A DNA stretch of 64,000 nucleotides, taken from Streptomyces sp. CB02400. GTDB taxonomy: Bacteria > Actinomycetota > Actinomycetes > Streptomycetales > Streptomycetaceae. Under the pieces are notes generated by a model that searched no databases, had not been told where the DNA came from, and saw nothing but the letters and a program-made list of their open reading frames with translations. Below are positions 44,642 through 53,301 of this stretch, piece by piece. Position 1 is the stretch's first letter. Each line of letters begins with the position of its first letter. A program made the translations under genes and the position numbers. The stretch is taken from the NCBI RefSeq assembly GCF_001905725.1, contig NZ_LIWB01000001.1:372001-436000 (forward strand), written 5' to 3'.

Positions 44642-45736
44642 TTGGGATCACAACGCGAGACCCGGACGACCTGGCACGACCTGGAGTTACGGGTCCGGGC
44701 CGAGGACCCCGAGGTCCTCGGCTACGTCAGCAGCCAGCACCAGCTCGCCCGTGAGGAGCCGGATCGGGCTGCCACGCGGATCGGCATCGAAGCCGTCAGC
44801 TCCCCGTCGCGACTCGCGGAGCTGACCGCGAGACCGGCGACCGAGCGTCGTGAGTCCTACGCCGGCTGGTGGTACGGCTGCCACCGGAACGAGGACGGAG
44901 CGTTCGTCCTCGTCTCGCAGGAGGGGCACGAGTTCTCGCACGCCCTGATCACCACCGACTTCCTCGCCTGGGAGATCGTCGCCGCGCACGAGCACGAGCT
45001 GGGACTCGTCGTCACCCGCACCATGCGGGAACTGGTGCGCGAGCACTTCGTCGACCGCGGCGCGCTCATGCTGCACGGCGCGGCGGCCGTCCTGCCCGAC
45101 GGCACCGGGGTGGTCCTCGCCGGTCCCTCCGGCGCCGGCAAGACCTCGGCCTCCGTCCAGCTCGCCCGCGCGGGCGGCCACTGCGTCGCCACCGACCGGT
45201 GCCTGCTGCTGGCCGACGGCCCGGAATGGGCCGTGGTCGGTCTGCCGCTGTCCACCCGCCTCACCCGGGAAGCGGCGGCCGGTCTCGGTATCCGGCCCGG
45301 CGAGAAGGACAGACTGATCAGACACGGTGAGGCGGCCGTCCGCAGGCCGGACCCCAAAGGCAAGATCTCGCTCAGCAACGGGGAGATGCGGCGTCTGGCC
45401 GGTGTCGAGTTCCTGGCCTCCACGCGGATCGACACGCTGGTGCTGCTCGAGAACACCGGCGCCCCGCGGCCCCTGTCCGGCCCGGTCGCCGAGGGGGAGG
45501 TCGTGGCCGCCCTGGCAGAACACATCCTCGTACCCGACACGGCGTACCGCGGCCGGTGGCTGTCCGCGGACGCGACCCCCGAACCGGCCGGTGACATCAA
45601 GGGCCGGCTCGGCGAACTGGCCGCCGCCGTGCCCGCCCGGCACGGCGCGTGGACACCGGCCACCTACAAGAGCGACGTTCTGACGGCCTGGCTCGCCCCG
45701 CGCGCCGGTGCCGGGAAGACAGGAGACCCCTCGTGA
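44642..45736 (+). CDS. HprK-like P-loop kinase, first copy
   Basis: 364 residues from TTG 44642, with GGAGG 10 bases upstream. The core (about 140-200) is HprK-like: ALMLHGAAAVLPDGTGVVLAGPSGAGKTSASVQLARAGGH, then VATDRCLLLADG, matching Walker A of HPr kinase/phosphorylase and the D that follows. The N-terminal domain and C-terminal half are specific. Family relatives outside the PTS phosphorylate small molecules or peptides in biosynthetic loci. It overlaps the Nudix gene by 4 bases. A second HprK-like protein is encoded at 49667-50638. Confidence 0.85.
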   Translation: MGSQRETRTTWHDLELRVRAEDPEVLGYVSSQHQLAREEPDRAATRIGIEAVSSPSRLAELTARPATERRESYAGWWYGCHRNEDGAFVLVSQEGHEFSHALITTDFLAWEIVAAHEHELGLVVTRTMRELVREHFVDRGALMLHGAAAVLPDGTGVVLAGPSGAGKTSASVQLARAGGHCVATDRCLLLADGPEWAVVGLPLSTRLTREAAAGLGIRPGEKDRLIRHGEAAVRRPDPKGKISLSNGEMRRLAGVEFLASTRIDTLVLLENTGAPRPLSGPVAEGEVVAALAEHILVPDTAYRGRWLSADATPEPAGDIKGRLGELAAAVPARHGAWTPATYKSDVLTAWLAPRAGAGKTGDPS

Positions 45737-46215
45737 CAACCACCCCACAGATCCGTTACAGCGCCCGGGCTCTGCTGCTGGACGAGGACGACAGACTCCT
45801 GTTGTTCTCCAGCGTGGACGACGCCGACGGCGAGACCTTCTGGTACCCGGTGGGCGGTGGCATCAAGGAAGGGGAGTCCCCCGAGGAAGCCCTGCGCCGG
45901 GAGGTCGAGGAGGAGACCGGACGGACGGAGTTCGAGATAGGCCCCCAGATCTGGTACCGGAAGGCCGTCGCCTCCTGGGGCGGCAACACCTACGACTGCC
46001 GCGAGCGGTTCTACCTCTGCCGCGTCTCCCACTTCTCCGTCGACACCAGCGGCTTCAGCCAGGGGGAGATCGACACGGTCTCCGGTCACCGGTGGTGGAC
46101 GCTGGACGAGCTGGACGCCGCCACGGACCGGCTGGTGCCCGCCGATCTGGCACCCCGGCTGCGCGCCGTGCTCACCGACGGCGCCCCCGCCGAGCCCGAT
46201 GTCGTCGGCAGCTGA
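45733..46215 (+). CDS. Nudix hydrolase
   Basis: 160 residues from GTG 45733. The Nudix box is intact: GGGIKEGESPEEALRREVEEETG (about 40-62), flanked by a WYPVG strand. It cleaves a nucleoside diphosphate linked to another group, and could free an intermediate from a nucleotide carrier. Part of a tight operon with the HprK-like gene (4-base overlap) and the SDR (24-base gap). Confidence 0.93.
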   Translation: MTTTPQIRYSARALLLDEDDRLLLFSSVDDADGETFWYPVGGGIKEGESPEEALRREVEEETGRTEFEIGPQIWYRKAVASWGGNTYDCRERFYLCRVSHFSVDTSGFSQGEIDTVSGHRWWTLDELDAATDRLVPADLAPRLRAVLTDGAPAEPDVVGS

Positions 46216-46239
46216 GCACGGAACCGGAGGGACCAGCAC

Positions 46240-47019
46240 GTGAAGGGACTGCGAGGACGGCCCGCCCTGGTGACCGGCGGCGCCCAGGGTATCGGCAGGG
46301 CGGTCGTCGAGCGCCTCGTCGAGGAGGGCGCCCGCGTCATGATCATGGACACGAACGAAGAGTTCGGGAAGTCCGTGGTCGCGGAACTGGCACGGCGCCC
46401 AGGCGGTGAGCGCGTCGGCTTCGCGCACGGCGACATCTCCGACGAGAGCGACGTGGTGGCCGCGGTGGAGGCGACACGGACCGCGTTCGGCGGTGTCGAA
46501 CTCCTCGTGAACTGCGCCGCCGCGTTCATCACGCGCGGGATCGAGGCCACCGTGGAGGAGTGGCGGCGCGTCACGGACGTCAACATCATGGGCCACGCCC
46601 TGATGGTCAAACACAGTGCGCCCCTGATGGAGGCCGCCGGCGGCGGCAGCGTCGTCAACGTCTCCTCGATCTCCGCGCACATCGCGCAACCCCGGTCCGT
46701 CACCTACAGCGCCACCAAGGCCGCCATCATCGGCATGACCCGTTGCATGGCCACCGACCTGGCCGAGGCGGGAATCCGGGTGAACGCGGTGAGCCCGGGA
46801 ACGGTCTGGAGCGACAACCTCGCGCGCCGCTACAAGGAGAAGTACGGAGTGTCGCGAGAGGAGGCGGACGCCCGTCCGGACATCGGCGGCCGGCACATGC
46901 TGCACCGCACCGCCGACCCGGAGGAGATCGCCTCCGCCGTCGCCTTCCTGCTCTCCTCGGAGGCCGGTTTCATCACCGGTGAGAACCTCATGGTCGATGC
47001 CGGGCTCACCGTGACGTGA
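46240..47019 (+). CDS. SDR-family dehydrogenase (cluster oxidoreductase)
   Basis: 259 residues from GTG 46240 (GGAGGGACC upstream). NAD site TGGAQGIGRAVVERL, MDTNEEF (Asp prefers NAD), NCAAAFI, Ser in VNVSSISAHI and Tyr-Lys in YSATKAAIIG; C-terminal FLLSSEAGFITGENLMVDAGLTV is typical of 3-ketoacyl-reductase-like SDRs. In this cluster it could oxidise a cyclitol hydroxyl to the keto form needed by the DegT aminotransferase. This is inference from context. Confidence 0.9.
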   Translation: MKGLRGRPALVTGGAQGIGRAVVERLVEEGARVMIMDTNEEFGKSVVAELARRPGGERVGFAHGDISDESDVVAAVEATRTAFGGVELLVNCAAAFITRGIEATVEEWRRVTDVNIMGHALMVKHSAPLMEAAGGGSVVNVSSISAHIAQPRSVTYSATKAAIIGMTRCMATDLAEAGIRVNAVSPGTVWSDNLARRYKEKYGVSREEADARPDIGGRHMLHRTADPEEIASAVAFLLSSEAGFITGENLMVDAGLTVT

Positions 47020-47022
47020 TGT

Positions 47023-47055
47023 CGTCGTGCCGTGCGAGGGCCTTCCGGCACGACG
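47023..47055 (+). terminator. Terminator of the first cluster operon
   Basis: 10-bp perfect stem CGTCGTGCCG (47023-47032) with CGGCACGACG (47046-47055), 13-base loop, directly after the SDR stop. Confidence 0.75.
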
Positions 47056-47530
47056 GCACATCGTGATGCGGGGCTGCTCCGTCCGGAAAGGAGCTGTCGC
47101 CCCGTTCTCTTGTCCGGCGCCGCTCACCCGACGCCGATGATCTCGTGAACCCGCACCCGCCGTAGATCTCTCCTGTTTTTTTACCCGAGGTTTGCGGGCG
47201 GCCTGTGGTGCCCATTTTCTGCTCCCTTTCCCTGCGCTTTTCGGGGGCATGCGTGAGACGCTCGAATTCGGCGCGATGCACGATGAGGTGCGTTTGAGGA
47301 TATCGGCGTCACATGTGGCGGAGAGATGCCCTCACGGGGTTTGTTGGATTCGCCTGGTGGATAAATGGAGTCCACTGATATACGTTTGCCGCAACCGGGC
47401 GAACATTGCTGGACCAGATCCACTGTTCGCACCGATCCGCGGCCGAGTGAGATGCCTCGACGCCGCGTGAGATGCCTCAGTACGCCGAGTAATCCCTGTC
47501 GATCGTCAGGTATACGTCCGGAGGAATACA
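47056..47530. other. Intergenic control region of the inositol-phosphate synthase operon
   Basis: About 470 bases without a gene; AT-rich patches (a run of T near 47177). It carries the 20-base spaced direct repeats at 47447-47478. A ribosome site GGAGGAATACA precedes TTG 47531. No unmistakable -10/-35 pair was found. Confidence 0.6.
47447..47478 (+). promoter_or_regulatory. Direct repeat GTGAGATGCCTC, 20-base spacing (candidate operator)
   Basis: Identical 12-base copies at 47447-47458 and 47467-47478, two helix turns apart, about 55-85 bases before the synthase start. A weaker form (GAGAGATGCCCTC) lies near 47321. Spacing of whole turns suggests cooperative binding of a dimeric regulator such as the IclR protein or another factor. 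Confidence 0.5.
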
Positions 47531-48643
47531 TTGAGTAACAACGTGATCAGGGTCGCGCTGGCCGGCGTCGGTTCCTGCGCCTCCAGTTTCGTGCAGTCCG
47601 TGGTCCTGGACCGGGAGCGGCCCGGCCCCTCCAACGGCGTGATGCACGAGTACATCGGCGGTCACCGTCTCGGCGACGTGGAGTTCGTCGCGGCCTTCGA
47701 CGTCGACGCCCTGAAGGTGGGCCAGGACCTCTCGGAGGCCGTGTACGCGGGACGCACCGCCGCCGTCCGCCACGTGGACGTGCCGCACCTGGGCGTCACC
47801 GTCCAGGCCGGCCCGCTGCTCGACGGCCTCGACGGCGCGCTCGGCGACGCCGTCGACGCCCATCTCGCCACCGCCGTCGCGACCCCGGAGTCGCTGGCCG
47901 CCGCCCTGGCCGCCGCACGACCCGACGTCGTGGTCTGCCTGCTGCCCACCGGCTCGACCGAGGCCGTCCAGACGTACGCCAGGGCCGCCGCCGAGGCGGG
48001 CGCGGGCTTCGTCAACGCCACCCCCGAGCCCGTCGCCAACGACCCCGCGCTGGTAGCCCTGTTCACCGAGCGTGGCGTCCCCCTCCTCGGTGACGACCTG
48101 CGCAGCCACCTCGGTGCCACCACCCTGCACACCGCCCTGATCGAGCTCTTCCAGAGCCGCGGTGTCGAGGTCAAGGACAACTACCAGCTCAACGTCGGCG
48201 GCAACACCGACTTCCTGAACCTCTCCGACCCGGCCAGGTCCCACTCGAAGCAGGTCTCCAAGCGCAAGGCCCTCGCCAACGCCGGCATCGACTCCCGCGA
48301 GGTCGCCGCGGGCCCCAACGGCTTCGTCAAGCACCTCGGCGACCGCAAGGTGTGCTTCCTGCGCATCGAGGGCGAAAGCATCATCGGCGCCCCCGTGCAC
48401 ATGGAGTTACGCCTGGAGGTCGAGGACAGCCCCAATGCCGCCGCAGTGCTGGCCAACGCCGTCCGCGCCGCGCACAGCGCCTCCCGCCAGGGCATGGTCG
48501 GCATCATCGACCCCGTCTGCGCCTTCCTGTTCAAGAGCCCGAGGACGGGGGCCAAGGAGTCCGAGGCACTGCACGACTTCCAGGGTTTCGTGCGCAAGGC
48601 CGGCGAGCACCACGCGCTGCAGGCGGTCGACGGGAATGCCTGA
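47531..48643 (+). CDS. ino1: myo-Inositol-1-phosphate synthase-like enzyme (divergent)
   Basis: 370 residues from TTG 47531 (GGAGGAATACA upstream). Rossmann start VALAGVGSCASSFVQSVVL; VCLLPTGSTEAV; and the catalytic region KDNYQLNVGGNTDFLNLSD with SKQVSKRKAL. Compared with primary actinobacterial enzymes several positions differ, e.g. GGNTDF where GGNMDF is usual, and PNGFVKHLGDRK where PSDYV-WL-DRK is usual. This enzyme family turns glucose-6-phosphate into inositol-1-phosphate using NAD; divergent copies in biosynthetic clusters can make other cyclitols. First gene of an operon with four kinase/transferase genes. Confidence 0.9.
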   Translation: MSNNVIRVALAGVGSCASSFVQSVVLDRERPGPSNGVMHEYIGGHRLGDVEFVAAFDVDALKVGQDLSEAVYAGRTAAVRHVDVPHLGVTVQAGPLLDGLDGALGDAVDAHLATAVATPESLAAALAAARPDVVVCLLPTGSTEAVQTYARAAAEAGAGFVNATPEPVANDPALVALFTERGVPLLGDDLRSHLGATTLHTALIELFQSRGVEVKDNYQLNVGGNTDFLNLSDPARSHSKQVSKRKALANAGIDSREVAAGPNGFVKHLGDRKVCFLRIEGESIIGAPVHMELRLEVEDSPNAAAVLANAVRAAHSASRQGMVGIIDPVCAFLFKSPRTGAKESEALHDFQGFVRKAGEHHALQAVDGNA

Positions 48644-49670
48644 CCCCGCCTCCTGGCTGCCCGATCGCGACCCCGCCGTAGCCCGCGTCCTCGACCGGAG
48701 CTACGGCCTCGGTACCCACCGGGCGTGGTCACTGAACCGGGAGAGCGTCAACACCGTTTGGCGCGTGACCACTTCGCAGGGGGAGTACGCGCTCAAGCGG
48801 CTCGGGCGGGACGTCGCCCCGCAGTGGCTGGCCTTCGAGCACGCCGCCCTTCCCCGGCTGACCGCCGCCGGCATCCCGGTCGCGGCTCCCCTGCCGACAG
48901 CGGAGGGAGACAGCTCGGCCGTCCACGAGGGCTCCGTCTGGCAACTGCGGCCCTGGCGGGAGGGCCGGCCCTTCGACGTGGGCCGGCCGGGCGACATCGA
49001 ACAGGCCGGTGCCTTCCTGGCGGCACTGCACCGCGTCCCGGTCGACGGGCTGCCCGCGGACGGCCAGAGCTCCACCCGCAACCTGGAGTTCTGGCTCACC
49101 ACCGAGCGGCCCCCGCACGCGGCGCTGGACGAGGTCGACGAGATAGCCGCCCCGTACGTGAGCGCCGCCGTGCGCGCCCACGCCCGGCGCGCCTACGCGG
49201 CGGTGCTGCGCCGGGCCCGCACCGAACTCGCCGGGTACGGAGACCTCCCCGAGGTCCTCACCCACGGCGAGGTCGCGGGCTCCAACCTGCTGTACTCCGA
49301 CAGCGGGGAGCTGGCCTGCGTCCTCGACTGGGACGCGCTGCAGCTGCGCTCCCGCGTCTACGACGTGGCACGGGCGCTGCTGTTCCTGCCCCGCGAGGCC
49401 CGCGGCAGCTTCCAGGTCCTGCCGGACCGGGCCCGGGCGGTCCTCGCCGCCGCGACGGCGCGCGAGCCGCTCACACCGGACGAACTCGGCTCCCTCATCC
49501 CGGTGCTGGAGCTGAACTTCGTCCCGTCGCCCGCCTACCTCCGGCAGGTCGCGCGGCGCGCCCCGGGCATCCTGGAGTGGTACCTCGGCTGGCGGGCCGA
49601 GGGCGCCGGCGTGGTCCGCGGCATCCTCTCCGACGTCATCGCCACAGCTCCGCAGGGAACTCCGCGATGA
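48636..49670 (+). CDS. APH-like phosphotransferase with altered catalytic motif
   Basis: 344 residues from ATG 48636, overlapping the synthase gene by 8 bases. Kinase-like N-lobe (VWRVTTSQGEYALKRLG), then the Brenner-type motif LTHGEVAGSNLL, where the usual HGD is HGE, and ACVLDWDALQ for the metal-binding DxD. The Asp to Glu change at the catalytic base is unusual and may lower or shift activity. It may phosphorylate the cyclitol or an amino intermediate. Translationally coupled to both neighbours. Confidence 0.85.
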   Translation: MPDPASWLPDRDPAVARVLDRSYGLGTHRAWSLNRESVNTVWRVTTSQGEYALKRLGRDVAPQWLAFEHAALPRLTAAGIPVAAPLPTAEGDSSAVHEGSVWQLRPWREGRPFDVGRPGDIEQAGAFLAALHRVPVDGLPADGQSSTRNLEFWLTTERPPHAALDEVDEIAAPYVSAAVRAHARRAYAAVLRRARTELAGYGDLPEVLTHGEVAGSNLLYSDSGELACVLDWDALQLRSRVYDVARALLFLPREARGSFQVLPDRARAVLAAATAREPLTPDELGSLIPVLELNFVPSPAYLRQVARRAPGILEWYLGWRAEGAGVVRGILSDVIATAPQGTPR

Positions 49671-50638
49671 CGCGGTACGTGTGCCGCACCTCGGGGCACG
49701 CGGTGGCGTTGGACGTGAGCCGCGACTCGGCCGCGTACGTCCGGGAGCTGCTCGGCCCCTACGTCCGGGTCGCCACCGAGCCCGGCGGTCCCGACGACGC
49801 CCGCTGGCGGATCGGGACCGCGGACCGGGAGCGGCCGGCGGGGGAGGAGGTGGTCATCACCAGCGCCACCGAACCCCCCACCCGGCTCTGGTACGACGGA
49901 ACGGCCCGCGAGGTGCTGTTCGACCCGGCGATGCCACGCTCCTTCCTGCGGCACAACCTGGTCCGGTTCACCCGCATCCTGCTGCGGCTGATGCACACGG
50001 AGGAACCGGAGGTCTTCCTGCACGCCGGGCTGGTCGCCCGGGACGACAGGCACGGCGCGCTCGTGCTGGGCGCGAAACGAGCGGGGAAGACCTCCACCGT
50101 CCTGTCCGCCCTGCGTCACGGGCTCCGCTTCGTCGGCAACGACGACGTCTCCGTCCGTACGGACGGCGGCGGCTGGACCGGACGGGGCTGGCCCCGTCGG
50201 GTCTCCGTGCGCGGCGACACCTTCGCCGTCGTCGGACTGCCCGGCGACACCGACCGCCTGCTCCACCCGGCGGAACTGCGCGACCTCGTGGGCGGCCCTC
50301 CGCTGCTGGCCGAGGCGCCGGTCAGGGTCCTGGTCTTCCCCCGGTTCCACCCCGAACCCGGTGTCGTGCCCCTCGGCCCGGAGGAGACCCTGGCCCGGCT
50401 CACGGCCAACGAACTGCCCACCGCGGTCAAGCACGCCGACTTCCTGCTGCCGTTCTTCGGCCCCGTCCCGCCGGCGGTCCGGCAGGACCTCCTCGCCCGC
50501 CTGGCGGCACAGGTGCCCGGCGTCGAACTCCGGCAGGACTTCTCCGCCCTGCACGACGGAACCGCCGCGCTGACCCGGCTCCTGGACGGAGACATCCCCG
50601 TACCACCCCTCGCAAGGGAAGAAAGGCGAAGGACGTGA
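49667..50638 (+). CDS. HprK-like P-loop kinase, second copy
   Basis: 323 residues from ATG 49667 (ATGA overlap with the previous gene). The HprK-like core FLHAGLVARDDRHGALVLGAKRAGKTSTVLSALRHGLRFVGNDDVSV is intact, with GxxxxGKT and the GNDD strand. The N-terminal about 120 residues are a beta-rich domain (ARWRIGTADRE ... VITSATEPP). It shares its core with 44642-45736 but not its end domains. One cluster having two such kinases is unusual and suggests two different phosphorylation steps. Confidence 0.85.
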   Translation: MTRYVCRTSGHAVALDVSRDSAAYVRELLGPYVRVATEPGGPDDARWRIGTADRERPAGEEVVITSATEPPTRLWYDGTAREVLFDPAMPRSFLRHNLVRFTRILLRLMHTEEPEVFLHAGLVARDDRHGALVLGAKRAGKTSTVLSALRHGLRFVGNDDVSVRTDGGGWTGRGWPRRVSVRGDTFAVVGLPGDTDRLLHPAELRDLVGGPPLLAEAPVRVLVFPRFHPEPGVVPLGPEETLARLTANELPTAVKHADFLLPFFGPVPPAVRQDLLARLAAQVPGVELRQDFSALHDGTAALTRLLDGDIPVPPLAREERRRT

Positions 50639-51162
50639 GCACGACCGGTAGCCGGGTGTGGGTGGTCGGCCCCTCGGGCGCGGGCAAGAGCACCGTCGCC
50701 CGCGCCCTCGCCGAGGCTCGGGGTCTGCCCCACTACGAGCTGGACGCCATGTTCTGGGCGTCGGGCTGGCAGAGGCGTCCCGAGGACGAGTTCCTCGCCG
50801 ACGTCGCCGCCCTGGACCGTACCGACGGCTGGATCGCCGACGGGCAGTACGACGCGGCCCACCCGGTCCTCGAGGAACTCGCCGACACCGTCGTCTGGGT
50901 CGACCCGCCCCGCGGCGCCACCACGGCCCGGCTGCTGCGTCGCACCGTACGACGGCTGCGCACGCGGGAGGAACTGTGGAACGGCAACCGCGAACGCCCC
51001 GGCAGCGCCTTGCAGCTCGTGCTCTGGGCTCACCGGGAGTTCCCCGTGGTCCGGCGCACCAACACCGACCTGTTCGCCCGCATGCAGGCCCGCTCCGTGC
51101 CCTGCCTGCGGTTGCGGACCCCGCACGACATCCGAGAACTACTCAGTAAGGAACGGGCATGA
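50635..51162 (+). CDS. Small P-loop (adenylate-kinase-like) kinase
   Basis: 175 residues from GTG 50635, overlapping the HprK-like gene. VWVVGPSGAGKSTVARALAEARGLPHYELDAMFW is a Walker A with a following LDAMFW, as in the FlaR/adenylate-kinase-like DNA topology group of small kinases; DTVVWVDPPRG is the Walker B region. The same group includes shikimate- and gluconate-type kinases. The substrate may be a sugar or cyclitol. Overlaps the aminotransferase gene (ATGA). Confidence 0.85.
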   Translation: MSTTGSRVWVVGPSGAGKSTVARALAEARGLPHYELDAMFWASGWQRRPEDEFLADVAALDRTDGWIADGQYDAAHPVLEELADTVVWVDPPRGATTARLLRRTVRRLRTREELWNGNRERPGSALQLVLWAHREFPVVRRTNTDLFARMQARSVPCLRLRTPHDIRELLSKERA

Positions 51163-52445
51163 CGCGACTCGCGCTCCTCGGCGGAGAGCCCCTGCTGACC
51201 CCGGCCGAGCGACCCAAGTGGCCGAACATCACCGAGGAGGACATCGGAGCGGTCACCGCGATGCTGCGACGCGGTGAGATCACCTACAACGGCAGCGAAG
51301 GCGAGGTCCAGGCCCTGGAGAACGGCTACCGGGAGCGCCTCGGCGCCGCCCACGCCCTCGCCGTCAACTCGGGCACATCCGCCCTGCACTCGGCCTTCTT
51401 CGGCCTGGATCTGCGTCCCGGCGACGAGGTCATCGCCCCGGCCTACACCTTCCTCGCCACCGCCATGCCGGTCTTCACCTGCAACGGTGTCCCCGTCCTC
51501 GCCGACGTGGATCCCGACACCGGGATCCTCGACCCCGACGGGCTCGCCGCCCACCTCACGCCGCGCACGAAGGCCGTCGTGGTCACCCACCTCATGGGCT
51601 TCCCCGCCGACATGGAGCGCATCACCGCCTTCGCCCGCGAACACGGCCTCGCGGTCGTCGAGGACTGTTCCCAGGCGCACGGCGCGGAGTGTTCGGGCCG
51701 GCCGGTCGGCCGCCACGGTGATGTCGCCGCCTTCAGCCTCCAGGCCAAGAAGCAGGTCACGGCGGGCGAGGGCGGCGTCCTTGTCACCGACGACCGCAGG
51801 ATCTACGAGCGCGCGGTGATGCTCGGTCACTGCATCGACCGCGGCGAGGAGGACGTCACCAGCGACGAGTACGGCGCCTACGGCCGGACCGGCTTCGGCC
51901 TCAACTACCGCATCCACCCGGTCGGCGCGGCCCTCGCCCGGGGCGCCCTCGCCCGGCTCGACACCGTGCTGACCGGACGCGAGCGGAACTACGGCCGGCT
52001 CGGCGCCCTCCTGGACGACATCCCCGGCATCACCCCGCCGGTGCGACAGCAGCACGTCGACCGCGTCGCCCACTACGTCAGCTACCAGCCCCTCTACGTC
52101 GCCGAGGAGCTCGGCGGCCTGCCCGTCGACGTCTTCACGGCCGCCGTCAGGGCCGAGGGCGTCCCGCTGACCCGGCCCACCTCGCCTCCGCTGCACCGCG
52201 AGGCCGCCTTCCGGAGCCCGTCCTGGCACTCCGGCACGTACCACCCCGGGGACAACACCTACCGCGTGTACCGGGGCGACGAGTTTCCGGGCGCCGACGC
52301 CTACATCGCCCGCGTGCTGCGGCTGCCCACGTACTCCGACGAGCGCCCCGACCTGATGGACGCCTGGGCCGAAGGCATCCGCAAGGTCGTCACCCACGCC
52401 GAGGAACTGCGCGACCGGCACGCCGCCGGTGCCCTCGCCGCGTAG
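51159..52445 (+). CDS. DegT/DnrJ/EryC1 aminotransferase (StsC-like)
   Basis: 428 residues. PLP fold-type I of the sugar/cyclitol class: SGTSALHSAFFGLDLRPGDEVIAPAYTFLAT, VEDCSQAHGAE, and the lysine in FSLQAKKQVTAGEGGV; GLNYRIHPVGAALARGAL later. N-terminal LLGGEPLLTPAERPKWPNIT is typical of StsC-like glutamine:scyllo-inosose aminotransferases. Together with the synthase and SDR this is the expected third step of aminocyclitol formation. Last gene of the operon. Confidence 0.92.
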   Translation: MTRLALLGGEPLLTPAERPKWPNITEEDIGAVTAMLRRGEITYNGSEGEVQALENGYRERLGAAHALAVNSGTSALHSAFFGLDLRPGDEVIAPAYTFLATAMPVFTCNGVPVLADVDPDTGILDPDGLAAHLTPRTKAVVVTHLMGFPADMERITAFAREHGLAVVEDCSQAHGAECSGRPVGRHGDVAAFSLQAKKQVTAGEGGVLVTDDRRIYERAVMLGHCIDRGEEDVTSDEYGAYGRTGFGLNYRIHPVGAALARGALARLDTVLTGRERNYGRLGALLDDIPGITPPVRQQHVDRVAHYVSYQPLYVAEELGGLPVDVFTAAVRAEGVPLTRPTSPPLHREAAFRSPSWHSGTYHPGDNTYRVYRGDEFPGADAYIARVLRLPTYSDERPDLMDAWAEGIRKVVTHAEELRDRHAAGALAA

Positions 52446-52470
52446 CGGCTCCCCCTCTCGGAGCCCGCGT

Positions 52471-52502
52471 CGGCCCGGTACGCCCGGTCGCGTACCGGGC
52501 CG
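52471..52502 (+). terminator. Terminator of the synthase-aminotransferase operon
   Basis: Perfect 13-bp stem (52471-52483 with 52490-52502) and 6-base loop, 25 bases after the aminotransferase stop. Confidence 0.85.
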
Positions 52503-52543
52503 GCGCCGCACCACCGCTCCGCCCCGACACGGAGGTCATCCTT

Positions 52544-53272
52544 TTGTCCGTCGATAACAGCTCCCGCTCCATGCTCGCGCGCGGTCTCGGCGTCCTCCGC
52601 GCCTTCCGGTCCGGCGAGCCGGAACTCCCGCTCTCCGAGATCGCCCGCCGGGCCGACATGCCCAAGGCGACGGCCCACCGCATCATCACCGAGCTCGTCA
52701 AGGAGGGCATGCTGGAGCGCGGGGAGAAAGGACTCAGGCTCGGCATGGGCCTGTTCATGCTGGGGGCCCGGGTGCCCCGCCAGCTCATGCTCCGCGACAT
52801 CGCCTTCCCGCACGCGGAACAACTGCACCGGCTCACCCACGGCAGCGCGTTCGTCTTCATCGCCGACCCCACCGGCGCGGACGCCGCCCTGGTGGACGCC
52901 GTACGGCGCACCCACGAACCCGGCCGCGGACTGGGCATGGAGGAGACCCGGGCCTCCGACCGGGCCGCGACGAGGGTGTTCCGTGCTTTCGGCGCCGAGG
53001 ACGACGCCGTGGCCGGCCGGGGCGCGCGCGTCCGGGAGGTCGAGCCGGCCCGCGTGCGGCATCAGGGCTTCGCGGTCGTCCGCGACGTGCCCGGCGTGGT
53101 CGGTGTCGCCGCCCCGGTACTGACGGCATCCGGCGCGGCCGCCGGGGCACTGGCCGTCGCGGGGCCGCAGGCCGGGTTCCACGTGGGCCTGGCGGCCGCG
53201 CACCTCAAGGCCGCGTGCGCCGCCGTCTCCCGCGCCCTGCAGCGCAATCCCGAACTGCTGACCGCCTCCTGA
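52544..53272 (+). CDS. IclR-family transcriptional regulator
   Basis: 242 residues from TTG 52544 (GGAGGTCATCC upstream). N-terminal winged helix (ARGLGVLRAFRSGEPELPLSEIARRADMPKATAHRIITELVKEGML), then an effector-binding region that is shorter and less regular than usual (RARVREVEPARVRHQGFAVVRD). It is likely the cluster regulator and might bind the repeats at 47447-47478. It is separated from the operon before it by a strong terminator. Confidence 0.9.
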   Translation: MSVDNSSRSMLARGLGVLRAFRSGEPELPLSEIARRADMPKATAHRIITELVKEGMLERGEKGLRLGMGLFMLGARVPRQLMLRDIAFPHAEQLHRLTHGSAFVFIADPTGADAALVDAVRRTHEPGRGLGMEETRASDRAATRVFRAFGAEDDAVAGRGARVREVEPARVRHQGFAVVRDVPGVVGVAAPVLTASGAAAGALAVAGPQAGFHVGLAAAHLKAACAAVSRALQRNPELLTAS

Positions 53273-53301
53273 CGGCGTACGGCATCCGCCGGCCTTCCCG
53301 G

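Noticed and set aside
44421..44825. Plus-strand frame overlapping the start of the HprK-like gene
   Set aside because: It runs out of frame with the kinase and has no motif; the kinase start at TTG 44642 is better supported by its ribosome site.
44479..46215. Lasso-peptide or lanthipeptide cluster
   Set aside because: An HprK-like gene and a small frame are present, but there is no PqqD-like protein, protease, asparagine-synthase-like cyclase or LanM/LanB enzyme.
47531..52445. Hygromycin A or other named aminocyclitol cluster
   Set aside because: The synthase, SDR and aminotransferase steps agree, but the PKS, glycosyltransferase and other genes expected are not seen and the kinase set is different.
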